NCBI GenBank assembly: GCA_900318645.1
Contig: ONLH01000018.1
Span: 73,820-137,819, forward strand
Reading direction: 5' to 3'
DNA: 64,000 nucleotides
From: an uncultured Prevotellaceae bacterium
GTDB taxonomy: Bacteria; Bacteroidota; Bacteroidia; Bacteroidales; Muribaculaceae
Program-made: the position numbers and the translations under genes
In this document: piece after piece, positions 17,680 to 26,272 of the stretch
Numbering within the stretch: position 1 is the first letter of the stretch
Layout: every line of letters begins with the position of its first letter
The notes under the pieces: model-generated
The model's database searches: none
Seen by the model: only the letters and a program-made list of their open reading frames with translations
Told to the model about the DNA's origin: nothing

Positions 17680-18945
17680 TTATTGTTTTCCTTTTATCCC
17701 GGTTGTCGTTTCGGTTGTTGTACGGATGGCGCGGATGCGTTGGGCCAGGGTGGGGTGGGAGTAGCTGAACCAGACGACGAGGGGGTGGGGCGTGAGGTTG
17801 CTCAGGGCGTGGCTGGCGAGTTTCTTGAGGCCGCTGATGAGGGTCTCGCCATGGTCGTGTTCGGCAGCAAAGGCGTCGGCACGGTACTCGGCACGGCGTG
17901 AGATGGCGCTGCTGGCCGGGTTGAGCAGCAGGTCGATGGGCGAGAACAGCAAGGAGAACGCTACCAGTGCCAGAATGAACGATGGGGCGGTTCCTCCCAA
18001 GGCGGCCGGCAGGTCTGGGTTGCTGACCAGCAGCGAGAAGATGAACAGGTTAACGGCGACCATGGCAATCGAGATAAACATATTCTTGAAAGTGTCGCGG
18101 TGCTTGTAGTGGCCGAACTCATGGGCGAGCACGGCGACGATTTCTTCGTTGGTCATCTGGTCTTGCAGCGTGTCGTAGAGCACGATGCGTTTCTTGGGAC
18201 CGAAGCCCGTGAAATAGGCGTTGGCCTTGGTGGAGTGTTTGCTGCCGTCGATGATGTAAATGTCCTTGAACTTGGAGCTGAAGTTTGCCAATGCCGCCGT
18301 GATGGCATCACGCAGTTCGCCCTCGGGCAACGGTTTCTGCTTGTTGAAAAGAGGCACAATCAGGTTGCTGTAGAACATCGAGAAGAAGATGATAAACACG
18401 GCACATACGAGCGTTGCCCATATCCAGAACTGCTGTCCGAAGGTCAGGTACAACCAATAGACTACCGCCATGAGCACAGCACTTAGCACCGTCGAGACGA
18501 CGAAAGACTTCAGCGCATCGAGCCAGAAGGTCTTGTGCGTCGTGCGGTTGAAGCCGAAGCGCTCCTCGATGACAAACGTCGAGTAGTAACTGAACGGCAA
18601 GGCAATGACTGTGTTGAACAGGTTATAAATCACCAGGAACAGCACCAACTGCAAGATGGGCACGTCGGTCCACGCCTTGCACTGGTTGTCAAGCCAGCCT
18701 AGCAGGCCGAAGCCCAGGATAACCAGCGTCAACGTGAATGACACGCAGCGGGCGACCAATGAAACGCGCTTGTTGGTCTTCATGTACTCCTGCTGCTTGC
18801 GGTATTTCTCCTCGTCGTACAGCCCCTCCAATTCCGGTGGGACGGGATGCGTCATCCATTTGGTATTCAGCCACGACAACACGCTATTCACTACAAACTC
18901 CAGCGTGACAAACGCGATGATTAACCACAATAATGTCTGTGCCAT
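17680..18945 (-). CDS. M48-family (Ste24/HtpX-like) membrane metallopeptidase
   Basis: 421-aa integral-membrane zinc protease resembling Ste24 CAAX proteases. It has an N-terminal membrane helix and several further helices between about residues 60 and 220. The zinc site is VAVLAHEFGHYKH (HExxH), and the downstream third-ligand region is RAEYRADAFAAEH. The motif FTGFGPKKRIVLYDTL before it is typical of the family. Bacterial members do housekeeping proteolysis of membrane proteins; no CAAX substrate should be assumed. yaaA ends 14 bp upstream on the same strand. Confidence 0.93.
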   Translation of the reverse strand: MAQTLLWLIIAFVTLEFVVNSVLSWLNTKWMTHPVPPELEGLYDEEKYRKQQEYMKTNKRVSLVARCVSFTLTLVILGFGLLGWLDNQCKAWTDVPILQLVLFLVIYNLFNTVIALPFSYYSTFVIEERFGFNRTTHKTFWLDALKSFVVSTVLSAVLMAVVYWLYLTFGQQFWIWATLVCAVFIIFFSMFYSNLIVPLFNKQKPLPEGELRDAITAALANFSSKFKDIYIIDGSKHSTKANAYFTGFGPKKRIVLYDTLQDQMTNEEIVAVLAHEFGHYKHRDTFKNMFISIAMVAVNLFIFSLLVSNPDLPAALGGTAPSFILALVAFSLLFSPIDLLLNPASSAISRRAEYRADAFAAEHDHGETLISGLKKLASHALSNLTPHPLVVWFSYSHPTLAQRIRAIRTTTETTTGIKGKQ

Positions 18946-18959
18946 ATCTTATTTTCTCT

Positions 18960-19727
18960 TTAGTTCTCTTTGATGAAACAGGGTTGGTCTTGTTCGCTCG
19001 AAGTGGGGCTGAAGGTGAAGCCCTCATACTGGAATGCGGACAAGTCCTCGGGATGAGTAAGTCGTTCTTGCAGCATCATACGGGCCATAGCTCCGCGGCA
19101 CGTTTTAGCCCAGACGGCTTGCACCTTGAGGGTATCGCCCTTGCGAACAAGGAACATGGGTTGAATTACATGCACTTCTTGCTTGACGCGCTGCCAGTCC
19201 ACTAGGCGCTGGAACTCTTCGGTAGCCAGATGTATGAGCACACCGTCATCGGCCTTGACGCTGTCGATCAGCACTTGGGTCAGACGTGGTTTCCAAAAGT
19301 CAAACAGGGTGCCTCCTCCCGCGTTGGGCAGTTCCACATGCCCTTCCAGCCGATAGGGGCGGATGTCGTCAAGGGGACGCAATAGGCCATAGAGGAACGA
19401 CATTACCCACAGATGGCTCTGTGCATAGCGCAACGTATCAGTGTCCAGCGTCTCGGCTTTCAGATGCTTGTAAGCTTGGCCATGATAGGCAAGGATGGCA
19501 GGTAAGGGATCATGCGGGTCATCAAAGCGCAGGTACCGCAGGCGGTTCTGCGACGCAATGGTCTGTGAGCATCCCAGCATCTCGGCAAGTGTTTCGACCG
19601 GATACTGCATCATGTCATGAGCCAGCGACTGTGCCTCCTGTTGAAATAACGGAGTGGTGGCCACAATATCCTCAGGCACCACCGCCCGTTCATTCATAAT
19701 CTTAGCGCTTGCAAGAATAATCTGCAT
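18960..19727 (-). CDS. yaaA: Peroxide stress protein YaaA (DUF328)
   Basis: 255 aa, full-length YaaA/UPF0246. Characteristic segments are ILASAKIM at the N-terminus, AILAYHGQAYKHL, FLYGLLRPLDDIRPYRLE and the FxFSPTSSEQD tail. The E. coli homologue limits free iron and oxidative DNA damage during peroxide stress and binds DNA. It lies 14 bp upstream of the M48 protease gene, probably one transcript. The weak -7 box TAATTTAG lies upstream on the minus strand. Confidence 0.93.
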   Translation of the reverse strand: MQIILASAKIMNERAVVPEDIVATTPLFQQEAQSLAHDMMQYPVETLAEMLGCSQTIASQNRLRYLRFDDPHDPLPAILAYHGQAYKHLKAETLDTDTLRYAQSHLWVMSFLYGLLRPLDDIRPYRLEGHVELPNAGGGTLFDFWKPRLTQVLIDSVKADDGVLIHLATEEFQRLVDWQRVKQEVHVIQPMFLVRKGDTLKVQAVWAKTCRGAMARMMLQERLTHPEDLSAFQYEGFTFSPTSSEQDQPCFIKEN

Positions 19728-19842
19728 CGTAGTTTTCCCTTTAAATATCTTTTCAGTCCGCTAAATTACAAAAAATCCCTTTGTTTTGGACTAAATGATG
19801 AATAGTTTGTCGGCTTTCTTGGTTGAGATTTTCTTGAAAATG

Positions 19843-19873
19843 TTGGTTAGCTCTAAAATGCGTTGTACCTTTG
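19843..19873 (+). promoter_or_regulatory. Promoter of lipoprotein gene 19908
   Basis: TTGG (19843-19846), 19-bp spacer, TACCTTTG (19866-19873), followed by a leader of about 30 nt. Confidence 0.7.
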
Positions 19874-19907
19874 CGGTATCACAATACTTTTTTAAAGAGA
19901 AGAAACT

Positions 19908-20546
19908 ATGAAACAGATGAAATTGTGGATGATGGCCGCCATCCTGGCTTGCGGCGCAGCCTGTGTGACTTCCTGCAATAACAATGGTAATGCCAATGCT
20001 GAGAAGGCTGCCAATACTGATAGCGTGGACGCAGTGGAAATGATGAATCATTTTCCTTTCCTGCCGGCGTTAAATCAGTACCTGGTTGATTCAATAGGTT
20101 CGCAATATGCTCCCGGTGAGGTTTGCATCCCATGTCCCACGATTGTGGCATGTGACAATGCTGACTCCGACAGCGCGATGCTGGTTTATGGTGATTTCTG
20201 GGTGTATAATTTCAATATCGCTGGTGACACACTCAAGACCGTTTCTGGTGGAGATCATCCGGGCGTGATGCGTGTTATGCAGAACGAAAAGGGCGAGTTT
20301 GTAGTCCTCTCATTTGAACAGGTTGAAGACGGTCATGGCAACGAGGCCAGTGCCAAGCGCATCTTCGGTGATATGTATGAGGCCTTCCATGGCATCAACA
20401 GTGATGAGGAGACACGCGAAGAGGCCCGCAGTATAGCGATTGGCTGGTATGTTAAAAACCACAATCTGCCCGTGAAATACTATCAGGACTATGGCTGGCC
20501 GGCCAAGGAGATTCCTGCCAGTCACATGGTCCCCAGCAGTAACTAA
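19908..20546 (+). CDS. Lipoprotein of unknown function
   Basis: 212 aa. The signal peptide carries the lipobox CVTSC followed by an Asn-rich linker (NNNGNANA). The mature part has no family I recognise; it is mixed alpha/beta with Cys pairs (VCIPCPTIVAC) and ends near PASHMVPSSN. It has its own promoter and is followed after 17 bp by cinA, so the two may be co-transcribed. Confidence 0.75.
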   Translation: MKQMKLWMMAAILACGAACVTSCNNNGNANAEKAANTDSVDAVEMMNHFPFLPALNQYLVDSIGSQYAPGEVCIPCPTIVACDNADSDSAMLVYGDFWVYNFNIAGDTLKTVSGGDHPGVMRVMQNEKGEFVVLSFEQVEDGHGNEASAKRIFGDMYEAFHGINSDEETREEARSIAIGWYVKNHNLPVKYYQDYGWPAKEIPASHMVPSSN

Positions 20547-20563
20547 AATATTACAACAATACA

Positions 20564-21799
20564 GTGAAATACAGCATTATTGCCATCGGCGACGAGTTGC
20601 TCATTGGGCAGGTCACCGATACTAACTCGGGCTGGATAGCCCGTCACATGACGCCGCGCGGCTGGGACGTGAACACCGTTCAGGTTGTTCCTGATGACGC
20701 CGAGCAGATTAAGCTCGCCATCGACCGCGCTTTTGCACAGACCGATGTAGTACTGATGACAGGCGGACTGGGACCGACCAAAGACGATATCACCAAGCCG
20801 ACGTTGTGCCGCTACTTTGGCGGCGAGATGGTGCTTGACAAGGATGTGGAGCGCAACGTCATGCAGGTGATGGAGCGCCGCCACCTCAAACTCAACGAGT
20901 ACACCCGCCTGCAGGCGATGGTACCCTCGTCGTGCCGCGTCATCCAGAACGAGATGGGTACCGCTCCGCTGATGTGGTTTGAACGCGAGGGCAAGGTGCT
21001 TGTGAGCATGCCTGGTGTGCCTTTTGAACTGCAGGGCATGATGGAGCGTGCTGTCATCCCTCAGTTGCTGGCCCGCTTCAACGACGGTGAGGACATCGAG
21101 TTCCGTACCTTTGTCGTTACAGGTATCATTGAGTCGGCACTGGCGATGCAACTCGATGAGTTTGAGCGCGCGTTGCCCCATGGCATCCATTTGGCCTATT
21201 TGCCCGAAGGTGGCATCATCCGCTTGAGGCTGACGGGCTCCTCGACCGATGCCCGCCAGATTAACGATGACATGGAGCGCTTGTCACGCCAGTTGCATGA
21301 TATCTTGGGCGGTCACATCATCGCCGACGGCGACAAACGGTTGCCCGAAATTCTGGGCGAGCGTCTGCGAGAGAAGGGGTTGACCCTCTCCACCGCCGAG
21401 AGCTGCACAGGCGGTAACATCGCCCATCAGATTACGAGCATTGCCGGCAGCAGTGACTATTTCAAGGGCGCTGTCGTGAGCTATGCCAACGAGGTGAAAA
21501 TGTCGTTGTTGGGCGTCAGCGAGCAGGACATTATTGACCATGGCGTAGTGAGCGAGCCTGTCGTGCGACAGATGGTAGATGGCGCTTGCCGAGCCCTAGG
21601 TACCGATTGTGCTATTGCTACCAGTGGTATTGCCGGTCCTGGAGGCGGAACCCCGACCAAACCCGTGGGCACCGTGTGGATGGCCGCCAAGTGTGGCGAT
21701 AAGGTCGTTGCCCAGGTCAAGCAGTTGCCTGGCGACCGCGACCGTGTCATCACCCGTGCCACGCTCGAGGCCCAGCTCTTGCTGCTGTCGCTGTTATAG
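20564..21799 (+). CDS. cinA: CinA-like protein (nicotinamide-nucleotide amidase)
   Basis: 411 aa, starting with GTG (MKYSIIAIGDELLIG); no closer ATG keeps the N-terminal fold. The N-terminal MoCF_biosynth/COG1058 domain shows GDELLIGQVTDTNS and MTGGLGPTKDD. The C-terminal CinA amidase domain shows AESCTGGNIAHQITS, GAVVSYANEVK and TSGIAGPGGG. The family salvages NMN by deamidation and hydrolyses ADP-ribose; the competence link is specific to some Gram-positives. It is followed by a strong hairpin. Confidence 0.95.
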   Translation: MKYSIIAIGDELLIGQVTDTNSGWIARHMTPRGWDVNTVQVVPDDAEQIKLAIDRAFAQTDVVLMTGGLGPTKDDITKPTLCRYFGGEMVLDKDVERNVMQVMERRHLKLNEYTRLQAMVPSSCRVIQNEMGTAPLMWFEREGKVLVSMPGVPFELQGMMERAVIPQLLARFNDGEDIEFRTFVVTGIIESALAMQLDEFERALPHGIHLAYLPEGGIIRLRLTGSSTDARQINDDMERLSRQLHDILGGHIIADGDKRLPEILGERLREKGLTLSTAESCTGGNIAHQITSIAGSSDYFKGAVVSYANEVKMSLLGVSEQDIIDHGVVSEPVVRQMVDGACRALGTDCAIATSGIAGPGGGTPTKPVGTVWMAAKCGDKVVAQVKQLPGDRDRVITRATLEAQLLLLSLL

Positions 21800-21806
21800 A
21801 ACTGAG

Positions 21807-21837
21807 TATAGTTTCTATAGAGGCTATAGAAACTATA
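21807..21837. terminator. Perfect hairpin after cinA
   Basis: TATAGTTTCTATAG (21807-21820) and its exact reverse complement (21824-21837) are separated by AGG. The stem is AT-rich and the T-tract is poor, so it may be a transcript-stabilising hairpin or an operator for the next gene rather than a classical terminator. Confidence 0.55.
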
Positions 21838-21867
21838 GTTATAGGATAGATATATAGAAAGATAATC

Positions 21868-22752
21868 ATGGGAATAAATAGATGCATCCTGCTGTTGCTC
21901 ATGGCGTTGCTCGCCATGCCTGTGGCTATGGCTGATGGCATAGGTGATGATGATGACAAGAAAACAGTCATCCAGCGCGACATCCGTCGACTGCATCCTG
22001 AGCGCGAGCGTGCCAAGGCGTTAAAGAAGCTTCAGGAACAGTTGTCACGCAAGGCTGAACCCAAGGCCGATCCCTGGGACACCAGTGATGAGGTGTGGGG
22101 AACGGTTGACGTGCCTCGTTCTGCGGTTAAGGACAGTGCGGCGGTTCAGGGGCGTCGCTTGGGACAGTGGCAGCGCACCAGCAAGTCACCTGCCGAGCAG
22201 GCTGCTCTGGATTCCCTGTTGGGACGTGATTACTCATTGACTGAGTACGGCCATCGCCGCATGAAGTGGCGCGACCTGCCCGTGACGTCAACTGTTGACC
22301 AATTGATGCCGGGGTTCGTGGTCAATGACGAGGGAGATTGTCTGTCCAAGTATGTTTCTGGCGATAGCATCAGCAATGAGGTGTTTTTTACTTTTGCTAT
22401 GGCCGATGGCGACAGCGAACCAGGACCGCTGCGGCTGTGCGTGCGTTACTATGCCGACGACCCATTGGATTTTGACCAGTTGATTTTCAACATTGATGGT
22501 TATGACTATCCTTTCTATCCTGGTGAGCATCGGCATGGTAGCTTGCCAGACGGTTTCTATTGGGAGTCGAGTGATGATGTGTTGGATGCCCGATACAAGG
22601 ACTTGGTCTATGCCCTGGCACATAGTAATTGGGTAGCACTTAAACTGATGAGCACCAGGGGCATCCATCACGTTAAAATGCTTACTGACGGGCAGAGGGC
22701 TGACTTTGCCGCTACACTTGACCTCTATCGTCTGCTTGGCGGCGACTTTTAA
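21868..22752 (+). CDS. Exported protein of unknown function
   Basis: 294 aa with a signal peptide (ILLLLMALLAMPVAMA). Next comes a strongly charged region with possible coiled coil (RRLHPERERAKALKKLQEQLSRK), then a globular C-terminal half with LRLCVRYYADDPLDFDQLIFNIDGY. I recognise no family; its length and layout suggest a periplasmic protein of limited distribution. It is flanked by the hairpin after cinA and about 200 bp of AT-rich DNA before the winged-helix gene. Confidence 0.7.
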   Translation: MGINRCILLLLMALLAMPVAMADGIGDDDDKKTVIQRDIRRLHPERERAKALKKLQEQLSRKAEPKADPWDTSDEVWGTVDVPRSAVKDSAAVQGRRLGQWQRTSKSPAEQAALDSLLGRDYSLTEYGHRRMKWRDLPVTSTVDQLMPGFVVNDEGDCLSKYVSGDSISNEVFFTFAMADGDSEPGPLRLCVRYYADDPLDFDQLIFNIDGYDYPFYPGEHRHGSLPDGFYWESSDDVLDARYKDLVYALAHSNWVALKLMSTRGIHHVKMLTDGQRADFAATLDLYRLLGGDF

Positions 22753-22827
22753 TTCCCACAGCTGATTACCTAGCGCCAAACTAGCACTTGAATCCTGTTG
22801 TCTAACGTCAAATTTCTATGCAACCGA

Positions 22828-22858
22828 TTGCATGACGGTTTTTGGGCGTTTGCATGAC
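22828..22858. promoter_or_regulatory. Direct repeats TTGCATGAC spaced 22 bp
   Basis: Two exact 9-bp copies (22828-22836, 22850-22858) lie 40-70 bp upstream of the -7 box TACCTTTG (22898-22905) of the small winged-helix gene. The two-turn spacing is compatible with a dimeric activator. Confidence 0.4.
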
Positions 22859-22959
22859 TTTTTGCATATTTTTTTCATGTGATTGGCAAAAAAAGATTAC
22901 CTTTGCGGCGATTTTAACAAATCATTGATTGTTTTAATAAAGGTTTAATACATTTTTTT

Positions 22960-23166
22960 ATGATCAACGAAGAAAACATTGGTACTTGGGCAGGTCTCGT
23001 GTGGAACGCCCTGAATGATGCGCAGAAGGCTATGAACCTGAAGGACCTGCGCAAGGCTACTAAGCTCAAAGTGAACGAAATGCACTGCGCCCTGGGTTGG
23101 CTCGCCAAGGAAGGTAAGCTCAACTTTGCTGAGGGTAAGGACGACATCGAGGTATCGCTGCGTTAA
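22960..23166 (+). CDS. Small winged helix-turn-helix protein (DUF2582-like)
   Basis: 68-aa soluble protein consisting of one winged-helix domain: NIGTWAGLVWNALN, MNLKDLRKATKLKVNEMHCALGWLAKEGKLNF and a short wing. The family (PF10771-like) is common as a single domain in Bacteroidetes; targets are unknown. It has its own promoter (-7 box TACCTTTG at 22898-22905) and is closed by a perfect terminator, so it is monocistronic. Upstream direct repeats could be its own or another regulator's sites. Confidence 0.85.
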   Translation: MINEENIGTWAGLVWNALNDAQKAMNLKDLRKATKLKVNEMHCALGWLAKEGKLNFAEGKDDIEVSLR

Positions 23167-23221
23167 GCACATGACCAACCGACCTCTGGATTAAGAAATC
23201 AACATTCCCTGATATAGCAGT

Positions 23222-23261
23222 GATGGCGTGGACAAGTTCTCCACGCCATCGTTGTTTTTTT
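23222..23261 (+). terminator. Terminator after the winged-helix gene
   Basis: The 10-bp stem GATGGCGTGG/CCACGCCATC (23222-23231, 23241-23250) with a 9-nt loop is followed by GTTGTTTTTTT. A strong intrinsic terminator. Confidence 0.9.
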
Positions 23262-23288
23262 GCGTAGTGTTCAGAATTAATGTGGCAT

Positions 23289-23321
23289 TTTGTTCGACTT
23301 GCAGAATTTTTCGTATCTTTG
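23289..23321 (+). promoter_or_regulatory. Promoter of the xylose operon
   Basis: TTTG (23289-23292), 21-bp spacer, TATCTTTG (23314-23321): both elements are perfect. It lies inside the longer open frame that begins at 23280 and so sets the xylB start downstream. Confidence 0.8.
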
Positions 23322-23390
23322 CGACATGATGAATCACGCCTTGTGAAGAATCATTTAATCTCATTAACCCGAAAAAGAACCAGAAAAGAA

Positions 23391-24884
23391 ATGAACCATG
23401 CATATCTGTTAGGCCTGGATGTGGGCAGCAGTTCGGTGAAAGCGTCGCTGGTCGATGTAGAGACGGGCTGTTGTGTAGCATCGGCTTTTTTCCCGGAGCA
23501 GGAGGCTCCCATCAAGGCTGTAAAACCTGGTTGGGCCGAACAAGACCCGCGCTCATGGTGGCAATATGCCAAGCTGTCGCTTGCCCAGTGCATGAAGCAG
23601 ACTGGCGCCAGAGGTGAGGATATCAAGGCCATAGGCATCAGTTACCAGATGCACGGGCTGGTGTGTGTCGACCGTGACTTGCAGCCCGTGCGCGACAGCA
23701 TCATCTGGTGCGACTCCAGAGCGGTGCTTTATGGCGAGCGTGCGATGCAGGCATTGGGTAAAGACTGGTGTCTGGAGCATCTGCTCAATTCGCCGGGTAA
23801 TTTCACTGCCGCCAAGCTGGCATGGGTTAAGGAAAATGAGCCCGATGTGTACCGGCGCATCTATAAGGTGATGCTCCCAGGCGACTACATCGCCATGCGA
23901 CTGAGCGGCAAGCCTGCAACGACCATCAGTGGCCTGAGTGAAGGCATTATGTGGGACTTCAAGGTCAAGCGGCCTGCAGAGGAGCTGCTGGACTACTACG
24001 GCTTTGACCACTCGCTGTTGAGCGAGACGGTGCCCACCTTCGGCATTCAAGCCACGGTGTCGCCTCAGGTGGCCGACGAATTGGGACTTAAGGCCGGAAC
24101 CCCGATAGGCTACCGTGCCGGAGACCAACCCAACAATGCCTTGTCGCTGAGCGTGCTCAATCCTGGAGAGGTCGCAGCTACGGCTGGCACGTCGGGCGTC
24201 GTGTATGGTGTGCTGGGCGAAGTCAACCGCGACCCGTTGAGCCGTGTCAACACCTTTGCCCATGTGAACTATTCGGCCGATTTGGACCGCCTGGGTGTAC
24301 TGTTGTGCATCAACGGCACTGGCATCCTCAATGCCTGGATGCGACGCAATGTAGCTCAAGGTCTGTCCTATCAAGAAATCAATGACCTGTGCGCCTTGGT
24401 GCCCATCGGCAGCGACGGTGTGACGGTCATCCCCTTTGGCAACGGTGCTGAGCGTGTGCTCGAGAACCGTGAGATAGGATGCTCGGTACACGGACTGGAC
24501 TTTAACCGCCACAACCGCACCCACCTGCTGCGTGCGTCACAGGAGGGCATCGTGTTCAGTTTTGCCTATGGCATGGAAGTCATGCGAGAGATGGGCATGG
24601 ACATCAGCACCATCCACGCGGGCAAGGCCAACATGATGTTGAGTCCCGTTTTCCGCCAGACCTTGGCTACCGTAAGCGGTGCGACCATCGAGCTGCACGA
24701 TACCGACGGCAGCGTGGGGGCCGCACGTGGCGCGGGAATCGGTGCCGGAATCTACAAGAATGCCCAGGAGGCCTTTGCCACGCTGCAGCGACTGGCAGTC
24801 ATCGAGCCTATTGAACAGGATTATGAGGCATGCAAGGATGCTTATGAGCGCTGGAAAGCCTTGTTGAAGAAGGCTTTATCGTAA
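23391..24884 (+). CDS. xylB: Xylulokinase
   Basis: Phosphorylates D-xylulose to xylulose 5-phosphate for the pentose phosphate pathway. FGGY-kinase fold: N-terminal phosphate loop LGLDVGSSSVKASLVD, SYQMHGLVCVD, IIWCDSRA, and C-terminal GxGAGIYKNAQEA. The start at 23391 (MNHAYLLGLD) gives 497 aa, the family norm. The frame is open back to 23280, but the promoter lies inside that extension. It is the first gene of a three-gene operon with xylA (45 bp on) and the symporter. Confidence 0.95.
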   Translation: MNHAYLLGLDVGSSSVKASLVDVETGCCVASAFFPEQEAPIKAVKPGWAEQDPRSWWQYAKLSLAQCMKQTGARGEDIKAIGISYQMHGLVCVDRDLQPVRDSIIWCDSRAVLYGERAMQALGKDWCLEHLLNSPGNFTAAKLAWVKENEPDVYRRIYKVMLPGDYIAMRLSGKPATTISGLSEGIMWDFKVKRPAEELLDYYGFDHSLLSETVPTFGIQATVSPQVADELGLKAGTPIGYRAGDQPNNALSLSVLNPGEVAATAGTSGVVYGVLGEVNRDPLSRVNTFAHVNYSADLDRLGVLLCINGTGILNAWMRRNVAQGLSYQEINDLCALVPIGSDGVTVIPFGNGAERVLENREIGCSVHGLDFNRHNRTHLLRASQEGIVFSFAYGMEVMREMGMDISTIHAGKANMMLSPVFRQTLATVSGATIELHDTDGSVGAARGAGIGAGIYKNAQEAFATLQRLAVIEPIEQDYEACKDAYERWKALLKKALS

Positions 24885-24929
24885 AACAGAATTAACTAAC
24901 ATCAATCATCAACATAACACTAAAAGACA

Positions 24930-26246
24930 ATGAGTAAAGAGTATTTTCCCGAGATTGGCAAGATCCCGTTTGAGGGACCTGAGAGCAAGAATGTCATGGC
25001 GTTCCACTACTATGATTCCGAACGCGTGGTCATGGGCAAGAAGATGAAAGACTGGTTTAAGTTCGCTATTGCCTGGTGGCATACCCTGGGGCAGGCCAGT
25101 GCTGACCAGTTTGGCGGACAGACCCGTTCCTATGAATGGGACAAAGCCGAGGACCCCTTACAGCGCGCCAAGGACAAGATGGATGCCGGCTTTGAAATCA
25201 TGCAGAAGCTGGGCATTGAGTATTTCTGTTTCCATGATGTGGATCTCATCGATGAGGCCGATACCATCGAGGAATATGAAGCCCGCATGCAGGCTATTAC
25301 CGACTATGCACTGGAGAAGATGCAGGCCACGGGTATCAAGCTGTTGTGGGGCACTGCCAACGTGTTCGGCCACAAGCGTTACATGAACGGCGCTGCCACC
25401 AATCCCGACTTCAATGTCGTGGCACGTGCAGCCGTGCAGATCAAGAATGCTCTCGATGCTACCATCAAGTTAGGCGGTACCGCCTACGTCTTCTGGGGCG
25501 GTCGTGAAGGCTATCAGAGCCTGCTCAACACCCAGATGCAGCGCGAGAAGAACCACCTTGCCAAGATGCTCACGGCGGCCCGCGACTATGCCCGTGCCAA
25601 GGGTTTCAAGGGCACCTTCCTGATTGAGCCTAAGCCGATGGAACCCACCAAGCATCAGTATGACCAGGACACCGAGACCGTTATCGGCTTCTTGCGTGCC
25701 AATGGCCTTGACAAGGATTTTAAGGTCAACATTGAGGTCAACCATGCCACGCTGGCTGGCCACACCTTTGCACATGAGTTGGCAGTGGCTGTTGATAACG
25801 GCATGTTGGGCAGCATTGATGCTAACCGCGGTGACCATCAGAACGGCTGGGATACAGACCAGTTCCCTATCAACAGTTATGAACTCACCAATGCTATGCT
25901 GCAGATCATGCGCGGCGGAGGCTTCAAGGACGGCGGTACCAACTTTGACGCCAAGCTGCGCCGCAACAGTACCGACCCCGAGGACATCTTTATCGCTCAC
26001 ATCAGTGGTATGGACGCCCTGGCCCGTGCCCTGTTGAGTGCTGCCGATATCCTTGAGAAGAGCGAGTTGCCTGAAATGCTCAAGGAACGCTATGCCAGCT
26101 TTGACGCGGGTGAAGGCAAGCGCTTTGAGGATGGCCAGATGACTCTTGAGGAACTGGTTGCCTATGCCAAGTCCCATGGCGAGCCTGCTACCATCAGTGG
26201 TAAGCAGGAAAAATATGAAGCCATCGTGGCTTTGCACGTCAAGTAA
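24930..26246 (+). CDS. xylA: Xylose isomerase
   Basis: Interconverts D-xylose and D-xylulose. Class II length (438 aa). Catalytic and metal motifs are all present: FCFHDVDL (catalytic His), LIEPKPMEPTKHQYD (metal Glu and the Lys near it), NIEVNHATLAGHTFAHE and SIDANRGDHQNGWDTDQFP. It lies between xylB and the sugar symporter, completing uptake-isomerisation-phosphorylation. No regulator (XylR/NrtR type) is next to it in this window. Confidence 0.97.
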   Translation: MSKEYFPEIGKIPFEGPESKNVMAFHYYDSERVVMGKKMKDWFKFAIAWWHTLGQASADQFGGQTRSYEWDKAEDPLQRAKDKMDAGFEIMQKLGIEYFCFHDVDLIDEADTIEEYEARMQAITDYALEKMQATGIKLLWGTANVFGHKRYMNGAATNPDFNVVARAAVQIKNALDATIKLGGTAYVFWGGREGYQSLLNTQMQREKNHLAKMLTAARDYARAKGFKGTFLIEPKPMEPTKHQYDQDTETVIGFLRANGLDKDFKVNIEVNHATLAGHTFAHELAVAVDNGMLGSIDANRGDHQNGWDTDQFPINSYELTNAMLQIMRGGGFKDGGTNFDAKLRRNSTDPEDIFIAHISGMDALARALLSAADILEKSELPEMLKERYASFDAGEGKRFEDGQMTLEELVAYAKSHGEPATISGKQEKYEAIVALHVK

Positions 26247-26272
26247 TTTAGTCATCAAGCAATCAAGATTTT

